NCBI GenBank assembly: GCA_009602735.1
Contig: WELA01005691.1
Location: forward strand, 1-64,000
Length of the DNA stretch: 64,000 nucleotides
Source: Mesotaenium endlicherianum
Lineage: Eukaryota > Streptophyta > Zygnematophyceae > Zygnematales > Mesotaeniaceae
Direction of reading: 5' to 3'
Shown here one piece after another: positions 34,061-44,460 of the stretch (within the stretch, counting starts at the first letter, position 1; each line of letters begins with the position of its first letter). Made by a program: the position numbers and the translations under genes. The notes beneath the pieces are model-generated. The model saw only the letters and a program-made list of their open reading frames with translations, was not told where the DNA came from and did no database searches.

Positions 34061-37000
34061 AACTTCCTTGTTTCTTATTAGTTTTCACTTCTGTAAATTT
34101 CTACGGGTTTGTAATGACAAGGTATTTCATCCTATAACATTTGTGAGCAGATTCTTGCTACTCAAAATGTTGAGTAATTTTCCTAAGCTTTCCTAGTGAT
34201 GTGCCGTTGCACTCTTTAGTATGATTGCAACTAGTTCTCTTCCTTGTGAGTTACTACGCTTCCACTAGGGCACTCTGCCCCTTTCACCACAGTTGCTATA
34301 ATAGTTGGGGAATGATGCCATGTTATAGAGGGCGTCTTTCCGTCCTGGTTCTGACATTCCTAGCCCCACCCTAAAAAAAAAGAGAAGTTAAGGGGTGAAT
34401 AAAGAGTAATGTAGTATTAATACCGTACTACTACTGCTCAGGTAATTATGGAACTTGTGTAAACAAATTACGAATATCTTCAAATTTGCCTCCAATCCCA
34501 AAATTTGCCCCATTCTGCCCCCAACCTGTCCCCAAGGCAAAAGTGAAGTAAGAATGAGTTTTCTTTTTGTCCTATGCTGCGTATGATGACACTTACACTT
34601 CCTTGCGTTTCCTAGGCCGCTCTTACACCTCCTCACAAAACCATCTCTAAAGATGTCTACAGATTTGTCCACACGTTTACGGGGTGGAATTGTCCCAAAC
34701 CTATTTGCGATTCTTTCAGAGAAAATGACGATCATTCCAATTAAAAATACTGAAAGTTAATGGGGCGGAAGTGCAGCAAAAAGAGCCATAGTTTACCTTT
34801 TATAAGCTCTACTCTCGTGAATCGGCCTCGTTCATTTAGTCGTAAATGCCTCCACACTTCGTCTCAAGTCGTCCTGTTTGTTGTCAGGTGTTCGCCCTTA
34901 GGTGCTTAACAATTTTTAATTAGGAATCGTAAGTATTAAGAGTGTGTACGGAGAATTATAAAGAAGATAAGTGAGTTGCTGCAACGCGTTCTTTAACTTT
35001 GTCAAAAGAGTTGCGAGTAAGACCGATCAGGACCGAATTGGTACTCCCAGCGCCAAAATTGAGTGTCGCGTGATTCGGCCCGCGCGTGGTGCATGTGGTC
35101 GGGCACATGTGAAGGTTGCCCACACGTGATCACCAAGGCTTTGGTTTCGCACATGTGTTGGTTGTAGACTGCACCCGGCTAACTTTGTTCCTCAGTTGGC
35201 CAGAATAGGCAAGGCCATGTCCTGAGTCAGCAAGCTTAGTATTTTTCATGATGAGAGTCATCAGTCGCCTTACCTTTCAATGACTTAGTAAATTTGCAAA
35301 AAGCTATGGACTCTTTACTTCACTTACGAGAGTAGAAGCTTCTACTTTCTTGGCAGGCTCTTCGCCCTTGGCGATGATATCACGGTAGGCGATCATTGTA
35401 ATTGAAAAAATTACGTCAATTTTATAAAGCTGAATCCAAAGAATAGTGCCCTCAAAAACTTTTGTTCCACTTGTAATAGTACAATCTTACATACCTAAGA
35501 AAATTTGTAGCAAATCTATGCTGATGAGGTTGAGTTTCTCGCCCCTTCACCAAACTTGCCAACTCTTCATTGCAAGCTAGACTTCTTCAATTCTTTACTG
35601 AGAGTCTCTTTCATCAAACTATTCTTGCATTTAGCAATTTGATTTTTGACTTCTAGAAACAACAAATATGAACGGAGAACTCACCAAATTCCATTGCTCT
35701 ATGCACGCTTTGGTGTTTGTCCTTGTTCGACATCAAAATTTTCAACCCATTAAATCTCCAAGTTTTCATTCACCACAAAGTCATCTCTTTCTGGGAACTT
35801 CATGACTTTATATCAACGGAAAAAAATTTGGAGAAGCACAAATCTTGTAAGCGTTGGTCAAAGCCTTTCTTCTCAAACTCTTTGTGACCTTGAACATTTC
35901 TTACCCTTTGCGCCTCTTCTTCCTTGTATCCTTCTTCTTCCTCCTTTTTTCTCTTCTTTTTTCAAATGAGCGTGAGAATGAGGTCAAAGTGTGATGTGCT
36001 TTTGCTTTACTCAAGCATATGCATAAATTTTGAAAGTCACGTACGCACCACTTAAACTCGAGTCAACAATCACGTTCACGCTGTCTTGTAAGAGTCGCGT
36101 GTGTCAGCTTGGCTCCTTAGTTGGAGGCAGCCTTGAAATGTCTTTCGAGGTGACACCCACACTGTGGTAGCTCTGTTGAGGCAGTCCTGCAAATGGACCA
36201 AGGGCCGAGCCGGACTGGCACCTCAGCAATGCCGGACTTGGCAATTGTTGGAGTGGCCATCCTATAGCCTTATCGAGAACAACCCTACAGCTGACCTGCA
36301 TCGCGCACTTCCCCACCGTCACAAGGTGTTGAGGATTTTTTGTCCTATCATCGTTGCTTTACATGTGTGACGGAGTGTAGGGTTACGCCATACACAAAGT
36401 AGTCGCTCTTTGTATGCTCAGTTAACTAAGCGTACTAAGATGGGCGCACAAACAAAGCGTACAAAAAGTTGTCCACTCGTGCGCGCCGACTATTAACGCC
36501 TCGACTCCTTCACGTCTATTCCCATACAATCTGGTTAACTCGTGAGTTCAAATGAAGCGCCAATCAACGCGATGTGAATACCAAAGTGCACTAAGGCATG
36601 CTTTTGCACTTGCGGTCTGAACTAGGACATTCGATTTCGCTGCACACGTGTGAACGTCTTATCGGCGCGTACAAAATGCGAGAGTCAAAGCTGTACGTTG
36701 TGATACGTCGAAATACGTAAGTGTCGGTGATATGTATGGACTCTAAATCAAGAACTCAATTCATACACGTATTACAAAGTATGATGAGCATATATTTAAA
36801 CTAGGGCAGCAGGGGGGATCCAAAAAAAATTATAATCTTGTTGACAACTATTTTGGCAACCGTGAATGTCGCTTCAGTTCTTGCTCAGCCATTTGCTAAG
36901 CTAGCGGCTCAAGACACGGGCACAAATCCTTTAAGGCAAAGGTTGAGGTTTAGTGAAGACCTTCTTAGCTAGTTTTAATCTGATTATGCTGCATTCCTGA

Positions 37001-37812
37001 CCATTGCTTGTTTGTTTCTTCTTGTCTTTCAATGATCTTTGTGCCTCGCTTCTTGGAATTTGTAATCGGGCTCCTTCCAATAAATGTTCCGGATCCGTAG
37101 CTATTTGGCAGTTGGGTACGACATATGATGTTAGTATATATGGCTCCTTTGTTGTCATATACACGTACCTTGTGCTAACGCTGGGCTCTCTTTGGTGTTG
37201 ATATGTTTTCAAGGAGGTCAATACATGGAGCCGATTGTTTTTACACGACATCAGTGAGCATGATTATGACGTTAGCGTCCTCTCCTCCCTTTGTCGGTCT
37301 TCCCTCTATGCCTTTCTCTTGTAAGCTTTAATATTTCAATATCGTTCTTGTTGCATGTTTGCTATTGCAATATTTACTACATCCTGTTTGTGTTTGAATA
37401 CAAAGAAGGCATGTGGTAATTGTCATTATGTTTTTGGGTGTGTCTCTGTGTTCTTTCTGTAATCCAATTTTGACGCGTAATAAGCTTCAAGTGTAATTAT
37501 GCGATTGCGTTGTGTGCTACACCATGGAAGACCAATTCTGAGAGGTGCAGATTTTCTCTTGAGCTGCACATCCATCAAAATGGAGGGAGGGGGGGGCAAG
37601 CGGGCATGGGCATAAGCATGTAAAATTGTACATTGGAAAAAGATTGTGCTTGTGTTGACTCGGTGTCCTTCTCAAGGCGGTCCCACAAACCATGCACTGT
37701 ATTCAATTTATAAGATACTCAAATTGTTGTAACTCAGTTGGTGACATACTAACTTTCTTAACCACCTGCTTCCATGCACTTTCCACTAGGTTTCATGTTT
37801 CTTGCTCTATTT
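34061..37812. other. Long noncoding stretch
   Basis: AT-rich sequence with only short frames, none domain-like. A TACG-rich repeat lies near 36660-36800. No RNA gene or clear element was identified. Confidence 0.4.
36660..36800. repeat. TACG-rich dispersed repeat, copy 1
   Basis: Contains gtacgttgtgatacgtcgaaatacgtaagtg-type sequence and ends near tttaaactagggcagc, resembling the runs at 53995-54240, 55080-55215 and 58340-58705. Identity unknown. Confidence 0.4.
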
Positions 37813-38315
37813 TGTAGTGATTTGAGTTATTATATATTAGTATGCATAAATTTTAATGTTTTCAAATATATTTGGAGTGGTATTGTGTGGAGTCAAGTGT
37901 GAATAGGTACTCTAGTAACTTGGTTCATGTCCTTTGAACCTTCCAAGGCATTTTCGAAGTTAGAGGAAAGACCTAGAAGAACTCCATATGGCAAAAGTCA
38001 GATGTGCCATTTTTAGGTCAAAAGGACATGTGTACATTATTCTAGAAAGAGGTGGCAAGTTTTGGGATGTGTTGGGTGCCAACACATCAACATACACCTT
38101 CCTAGAAATTACTTATGTAGCAAGTATATAAACAAGAGCTAGAACATAGAAAGACATTCCAGAATCACTCTTGTACTTCCCAAAATCCATAAATATATTA
38201 ACTTTCAAGAAGCCATCTCTCTTTCAAGAAGCTACCACTTGTGTTCAAAGATCCTTGTCTTGAATAGATAAAGTATTATACTTCACTAAGTACTTCATCT
38301 ATCTGTTTCACTACA
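37813..38315 (+). repeat. Solo LTR of Gypsy-2 with target-site duplication
   Basis: 503 bp from TGTAGTGATTTGAG to TTTCACTACA, nearly identical to LTR 2 at 16645-17146 but in the opposite orientation. It is flanked on both sides by TATTT (37808-37812 and 38316-38320), the 5-bp duplication expected of gypsy integration. The internal region has been lost by recombination between the two LTRs. Confidence 0.95.
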
Positions 38316-38359
38316 TATTTTGTTGAGTTCTGTGACTCTGATATGGTGTGCATTGCCTT

Positions 38360-38484
38360 TGTTGTGCGGTAGGAGATCGAGTGCGTATCATCGACACAAG
38401 CAATGCATAATAAGCGAGCAAGCTTTGCTGCACAGAAGTCTATAGTACATGTGGCTTTAGAGCCAAAAAGGTAGTCAAGCGTCA
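38360..38484 (-). repeat. 125-bp terminal repeat, isolated copy
   Basis: Same length and sequence type as 39489-39613 and 62260-62384. On the minus strand it starts TGACGCTTGACTA and ends CCTACCGCACAACA. Unlike the others it has no element sequence attached on its inner side, so it may be a solo LTR. A clear target duplication was not seen. Confidence 0.6.
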
Positions 38485-39488
38485 AATGTTGTGATTGAGT
38501 GTGTAGTCTCCGGAGTGAGCACCTGAAGACTATAATCAGGTAGGAGAACAACTAATGAAGTCTGCCCCAAAAGATCACAAGAAGCACATCATGATCTTCA
38601 AGAGTAGTCCTATGGCAGGGTTTAAGCTGTGATTTTCCTCACCACGTGAAGTTCCTCAAGTGACGGGAAGCCAGGAGGGCTTGCTCTTCACAAGAGAGAA
38701 ACTAAGTGGTAATGAAAACACAAGAGTCAAAAGTGTAAGCTTTACTGATACCTCTGTGACTTACAACTCGCATAATGGGACTTCTAAAAAGATGTTCCTC
38801 TAAGGACATCTGTAGTACATATACAACTGGAAACTCGGCGTCGTATGCGGCAGATCCAATGCATGTAGTCTCTTTAGGAGGCTCTCTTATATCCACTAAT
38901 GTGTACAAGGCATGTTCTAGCACTCCTTTAGGCTAAGCTTAATCCAAACCAATCAAAGCAAAGCACGTAGAATGTGCTATATGTCTCTCATTGGTGGAGC
39001 TTACCTTCGGTGATTCTACCTAGATAGCGCCTCAAAAGTGAATCTGGAACTTGAGGAAGCTTCCTCTAGGAGTATGTGATGCAGTCACCAAGTTATAGCC
39101 TCAATGATGCCCTTGTACGATAGAAATGCAATACTTATGTAGTCTAAGGGACTCGCAGATTTGTGTACAAGGCTAGGGGTTCTCGGGGTTACGAATAGCC
39201 AACAATGTCACTTTTGTGTACATTGAGTCACAAGTTGGCCATTTGGTGTGATTTCGCTAGGGGCCAAAAGGGGTGCGGACTAATTCGCTTGATACTTAAC
39301 CAAATGACACAGAACCAATGCCATTCGGTAGATGCTTTAATGCGCTACACTTTGGTGACTTGGAAATCTAGAAAAGGTCAATATATGGATGCGGAAGGTC
39401 AATGCAAAGTCAGTCTTCCTAGGTTGATAGTTCACACATGTGGAGCTCGATTTTGTGCGTGAACCTCAACTTAATAAATCATGACAAC
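38485..39488. other. Noncoding spacer
   Basis: About 1 kb between two copies of the 125-bp repeat. Short frames on both strands have no recognisable domain; nothing else is seen. Confidence 0.4.
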
Positions 39489-39613
39489 TGTCGTGCGGTA
39501 GGAGATCGAGTGCGTATCACTAACACAAGCAATGCATTAATAGCGAGCAGGCTTTCTTGCAGAAAAGTCTATAATACATGTGGCTTTATAGCCAAAACGA
39601 TAGTCAAGCGTCA
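39489..39613 (-). repeat. 125-bp LTR-like repeat at the 3' end of PHD-gypsy copy 1
   Basis: On the minus strand begins TGACGCTTGAC, directly after a purine-rich stretch that follows the pol reading frame, and ends CGCACGACA. The TG...CA ends, the position and the second copy at 62260-62384 in the same place support an unusually short LTR. Confidence 0.6.
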
Positions 39614-39649
39614 CATGTTTAATGCACCCTCCAGCTCTCAGCCACCAGC

Positions 39650-39856
39650 TCATGGGCTGTGATCGTTGCCTAAAGCTAAGGCAGTGCAGTCACTAAAGAA
39701 CCAATCTCCTGCTGGCACGCGGGCCAGTGGCGGGTCAAGGCAGCCGATGTGGAAGCCGAGGTTGCAGCTGTCGCAGAGCAGCATCCTAGCCTCTTGGCCG
39801 GGGCTGTGACAATCTGGCACGTCCAGTCCTTGGGCAGCCGCGCGTCGCAGGGACAA
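39650..39856 (-). pseudogene. PHD-finger-like C-terminus of PHD-gypsy copy 1
   Basis: Open stretch of 68 residues with the run RMLLCDSCNLGFHIGCLDPP followed by LARVPAGDWFFSDC. The pattern C-D-x-C-x4-H-x2-C-L-x-P-P-L-x2-V-P-x-G-x-W is the classic PHD zinc finger, a reader of histone H3 tails. It lies at the 3' end of the element's coding region, immediately after integrase, the position occupied by the chromodomain in chromoviruses. Confidence 0.75.
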
Positions 39857-41122
39857 ACCTGCATGTCAAGGTTAAGAAGGGGGCATTGTCCACTGTTCTT
39901 TGTGTGGTCCTTGTGAAGACGGCCATCTGCGCCTTCCAGCTCCAAAACTCCTGACGCCAAGACACGCGTGACGCGCAGGATGACGGGCGACCTGCTGGTG
40001 TCAAGGGTGTTGTTCGTCTGGCGTCGCAGGTACACGAAGTCACCTGCGAAGAACTGCAACACCCGCCGGTGGTGGGCTCCTCCATGTGTTATGGCATACC
40101 TTAGTGTGTCACGGTGCTGAGCAATGCTTAGGTTGTCCACGGCCATTGGCACCAGGCGCTGTAAGAGCTGTGCACGCTGCCCAATAAGAGCGCTGCACGT
40201 CGCGAGATTGTCCAAGTCCAAGACATTCTCGACCACGGTCCTGGCTGGTGCGGGAAGGAGTGGCTGTCGGCCGTAGAGAAGGAAGTAGGGAGAATGCAAG
40301 GCCAAGCAGGCCTGCTTATTAAACTTGTACCCCATAGCCAACCATGGGAGGACGTTGTCCCAGTGGGTGCTGTCGTGGGCCAGGCAGTACTTCCGCAGCC
40401 CAAGCTTGACGATTTGCAAGGCCGTCAGCCTAGGGATGGTCGCGAGAGGTAGTGCGGTGGTCGATCATCGAGCGCTCCAGCAGCTTCTGAAAGATGTCCT
40501 AGAACTCCTTACCTTGGTCGGTTAGGACCTCAGCGCAACCGCCAAAGCGGCTAAGGACCTGGTTAAGGAAAGCCTGAGCAATCCCCTTACTGGCCTTGCT
40601 GGGCAAGGGCACAAGCTCAATCCACTTGGACATGTGCTCAATCATCACCAAGACGTAGAAGTTGCCTCGGCAAGACTTGGGCAGCTTTCCAGCCAAGTCG
40701 AGCGACCACCTGTAGAACAGCCCCTGAATAGGGAGAGGACTGAAAGCAACGATGCGGGCTGTGAAGCTTGAGCCCACCCGCTCGCAAAGAGTGCAGCTGC
40801 TGACAATGTCGGCGACGACCTTAGTCATGCCTTACCACCAATACTCAGCCTGGAGGAGACTGAGAGTGCGCTCAACACCGAAGTGTCCAAGGGTCTCGTG
40901 CACACGTCCATCCAGCTGGCTGTGTATAGGTGGCTCAAGAACCACCACGACGGAGCCGTCCGCCATCATTCGCCGCATGCGCCCCTCCATGAAGACGAAG
41001 TCCTTGCTACGCTTGAGGACGCAGTCGCGCTCGCGCGCATTGATGCCTGGGGCCAACTCCTTGGCCGTGACGTACTGCAACACTTGGGTATCGTCCACAC
41101 GTCTTTGGGCCCGCGCTGCCAA
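39676..41122 (-). pseudogene. PHD-gypsy copy 1 integrase region
   Basis: Fossil region with the integrase zinc module near 40832-41122 (HETLGHFGVERTLSLLQAEY, then SCTLCERV near 40790), the start of the catalytic core (RWSLDLAGKLPKSCRGNFYV near 40690; VLTDQGKEF near 40510) and its C-terminal part with the SPYFLLYGRQPLLP box near 40270 and a beta-rich tail (GDFVYLRRQTN near 40020). These are typical of Ty3/gypsy integrases. The same parts recur in copy 2. Confidence 0.75.
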
Positions 41123-41130
41123 CTATCCTG

Positions 41131-42444
41131 CTACTGTGCTGCTGCCAGTGACAGGCGCCAAGTGGTAATGGTCACCATGTTTAGGCTAGAGAACCCTACG
41201 GGCCCCACGTCGCCGTCAACGGTGAAGGCTAGGAACGCCGCCGCGTGCCAAGCCATTGGCTCATCCTCATTATGGCGAACTACTGTGAGGTCCCTTGAAG
41301 AGAACAAGAGGTTGCGGCTGAGGCCGTCGGCGTCCCGGTTTGTCGACCCTAAACGATGGGACACGTCGAAGGTATACTCCTGCAAGATGAGCGCCCACCG
41401 TGCGTACTAGCCTGTCAGGCGCTCAAACGTCATGAGCCACTCGAGTGGCTGATGGTCGATGACCAAGCGGAAGTGGGTGCCGTTGAGATAATACCTGAAA
41501 TGCACAATTGCCCATACAGCTGCCAGGCACAGGCTCGCCCTCATAAGAGTTGTAGTTGCCCTCAGCATGGTTGTTGCTGCGGCTGGTGTATGCCACCACA
41601 TGCTTGAAGCTGTCATGCTCCTGTACCAGCACTGCTCCAAGCCCTGTCTACAACCAGACGGTGTGGAGGATGAAGGGTGCCTGATAGTCAAGCCGCCGTA
41701 GTACTAGGGTGCTCACCAACAGCTCCTTGAGCTTGTTGAACACCGCCTGCTGCTCTGGTCCCCATACGTAGGCAACGCCCTTGCGTAGCAAGTCGTTGAG
41801 CCGCTTAGCCAGCTCGCTGAACCCAGGCACAAAGCGGCGATAGTAGTTGGCGATGCCAAAGATGGCTCTCAGCTGCAAAAGGTCGGTTGACGGCGGGATG
41901 CCAGTAATGGTTGAGATCATGGCTAGCTGAGGGGCCACGCCACTGGAAGACAAGAGATGCCGGAGGTACTACACCTCTCGGGTCCCAAAGGTGCATTTGC
42001 CTGGATGACACTTGAGCCCAACGGCCTCCAAGCGGTCCAGGATTGCAGTGATGTGCGCCTCGTGCTCTTCAAACGTCTCACTGAAGACGAGCACGTCATT
42101 GATGTAGCACCGGGCAAAGGAGAGCCCCGCCAACTCCGTATCCATGACCCGCTGGAAGGTGGCAGGAGCGTTCTTCAAGCCAAAGGGCATAACCCTCCAC
42201 TTGTAGAGACCCTACAACCCCAGAAAGCAGTCTTGTGCTGGTCCTCCTCCGCGATGGGTATGTGGTTGAACCCCTGCGTCAAATCCAGCACCAAGAACCA
42301 AGTACAAGCGTCGATGTCGTTGAAGATCTCGTTAAGGGTCGGCATAGGATATCTGTCCTGCTCTGTGACCTCGCTAAGCTTGCGATAGTCACCGCACATC
42401 CTCTTCTCAGACCAGTTGCTTGAGGTGTCCTTCTTAGCTGGCAT
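41131..42444 (-). pseudogene. PHD-gypsy copy 1 RT and RNase H region
   Basis: Fossil region: RT with CGDYRKLSEVTEQDRYPMP near 42380, FLVLDLTQGFNHIPIAEEDQ near 42290 and MPFGLKNAPATFQRVMD near 42170; the connection IFGIANYYRRFVPGFSEL near 41850; and RNase H tail with VSHRLGSTNRDADGLSRN near 41340. The motif order is that of gypsy pol. Confidence 0.75.
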
Positions 42445-42981
42445 GAATGTGGGCGTAGCGTAGGTGGAGGCAGACTCAGAAATGAGCTGACACTCCTCTA
42501 GCTTGCCTGTCTGCGTGCTAATCAGGTTGTTCTTAAAGCAGCTGTAGCATTAGCGAATCTGGAAGTTGGGCACGTCTGTCTGGAGGGGAATCTTCACGGG
42601 GTTGCCTGTGTAGCGCCCAAGATTGTGCATGCCGCTGGCAAAGTTGACACTACGCCGTGCATCTGGCAATGCCGTTAGTTGAGTAGCCTGTGCCTCTGTG
42701 AGAGTCCCCCCCAGCTTCTCAATAGGGCCAGCAGGTGGTGGCTCCTATGCTCCACCTGGCGCCTCCTTCCCTGCTACTTGCATAGTGTGTGGAGCTGCAG
42801 GCGTTGCCTCCTCCTCCTCCTTGGCCGCTGCTGCCAGCTGCCCTGCACCACCTGTCAGCGGCTGAGAGCGTGGAAAAAGAAATGGGGAGAAAAAGTACCG
42901 GGGTTGCAATGAGGACCCTTGTCTCCTCCTTCCCCCCCCCAGCAATCCAGAACCAGGACCAGGTTGCGGTGCAGGCGGCCG

Positions 42982-44109
42982 CTAGGAAGCAAGCCCCTCT
43001 TGCTGGGAATGCCAGGTCGTACTTGGTGGGGCGCGACTGTTGCCGTCGGAATCACGGTCGATGGCGTCGTAGAACTGGTCCATCTCAGGGTGACGAGCCT
43101 GGGCGTAGAGGGGAGTCGGGGCTTGTGTCTGCAAGAGGATCCACGTCAAGACGTTGGCATCTATAGCCTGGCCAAAGAGACGTGCGCGGTTGACCTCGGT
43201 GATGCCGTCCACCTGTCTGAGGTGCGGTGGGAAGCCCATCGCACGCTCCATCTCCACGGCACGAGGCCGTCGAAACATGCGGGTCTCAAGGTTACTGATC
43301 ATGCCGCGCTGAACCCCTACGTAGGTCGCGCTGTCGTAGCGACTCACAAATCTTGAAAGCTCCCTCATGACGACGTGGAGGACCTCAGACTGGGCTTGAG
43401 GAGGATGCGGATAGGATATAAGGAAACATCTTACACAATCATTAGGAGGTACATCCAAGAGTGGTGCCCTTTTGTGTCGTTGTCCACAGTGCAACTTTTG
43501 ATACTCCAACCTAGCTTTATTGCTCTCTTTCTCTTGCTTCCTCCTCATAGCTTTTATCTTATCCTTTTGACTATAAAACTCTTTTTTGCAAAACTCACAG
43601 GTCATATGCAGACCTGTCAGAGCATGGGCTTCATTGCTCATACCATCCAGCATCCGCAGACAACCTGCCCACCCACGTTCTGCAAGCTCCTCGCTGGTGA
43701 TCTTGCACCACAAACAAGGGTATGTGGACGATACCCCACACAAGCTGTGTAGTCCATCGCTGAATTTGTAGTCTACTTCAAGGTAGAAGCGCACCATATG
43801 TACAAATTGATATAGTTGTATCCCGCTTTGCTTCAATGCAGGCTTGTCATCTCGTAGTCTTCTTGTGTGCTTTTTCAAAATTTGGTAGTCGTCTTCTCCT
43901 TCAAAGGTGTGCACGGTGCAATTGCTCAACGGCGAACGAGCCAAACTTTCATAATCCTTTGTGGTGATCCTGCAGCAAATGGTTGTCTGGTATACGTTGC
44001 AAAAGCATTGGGAAGCATCTCCAAGTATGTATACTCTCACCACACGACCAGAAAGTATTCTCATATCCATGATTCTACACTTGAGGACCAGCTCCATTGA
44101 AAGACTCAC
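42982..44109 (-). pseudogene. Chimeric open frame: transposase-like segment joined to a retroelement-side segment
   Basis: A 375-residue open frame made of two unrelated parts. Residues 1 to about 230 are the second copy of the transposase-like family (RVVRVYILGDASQCF, TFEGEDDYQILKKHTRRLRDD-type segment, SLCGVSSTYPCLWC, TCEFCKKEF). From about residue 235 the sequence changes to QSEVLHVVMRELSRFVSRYD and continues with AVEMERAMGFPPHLRQVDGI, which belongs to the PHD-gypsy side and has no counterpart in copy 1 of the transposase. The join lies near 43400-43420. Whether this was ever translated as one protein is unknown; the simplest reading is a chance in-frame junction of two mobile elements. 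Confidence 0.6.
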
Positions 44110-44460
44110 TCACCACCTTTTTCTTCAAACTTCTTATATAGGCTTGAGCTCTGCATAGAGCTCATCTGACAACTTTTGCTTAGACCTTCATGATTCTAGC
44201 ATAAGAAGTGTGAGAAAAATGTCTTCACATTTGTGCTTGACTTTCCACACCCCCAATTTTTGTGAGTAGGTCTTGGACAACCGGTTGAATAGCACCTGGT
44301 TCTTCTCTTGAGACAGGCCTATTCTGTACCATAGTGCTAGGCCTAAAAGTGTATCAGTGATCCTGTATTTCTGCCATAGTTTTAGCTTGTATCTCGTGTT
44401 TTAAATCCAGCTCCGCTACTACTAGTGCCAACACTCTTGCTTGATCAACCCTATTCAACA
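43420..44460 (-). pseudogene. Transposase-like family, copy 2 (partial)
   Basis: Matches 30430-31380 of copy 1 on the opposite strand. Upstream part, in a separate frame: RITDTLLGLALWYRIGLSQE, NRLSKTYSQKLGVWKVKHKC (about 44240-44380), equivalent to the helical domain of copy 1 and showing Trp where copy 1 has TGA. Then the RNase H-like core with GDASQCF, EGEDDYQ and GVSSTYPCLWC, and AGCLRMLDGM. It ends near RAPLLDVPPNDCVRC, before the LH motif, where PHD-gypsy sequence takes over. Both the N-terminus and the C-terminal third are missing. Confidence 0.7.

Larger units (their letters stand above)
39614..43400 (-). mobile_element. Gypsy-type element with PHD-finger-like C-terminus, copy 1
   Basis: Third LTR retrotransposon family, on the minus strand, clearly distinct from Gypsy-1 and Gypsy-2. 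In order from the right: gag-like or unknown segment (42982-43400), a proline-rich linker, RT (about 41970-42444), RNase H (about 41400-41950), integrase (about 39880-41122), and a cysteine/histidine finger of PHD type (39650-39856) where the others have a chromodomain. Its right end is replaced by a copy of the transposase-like family at 43420. It is a fossil with many breaks, on the order of ten or more. Confidence 0.75.
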
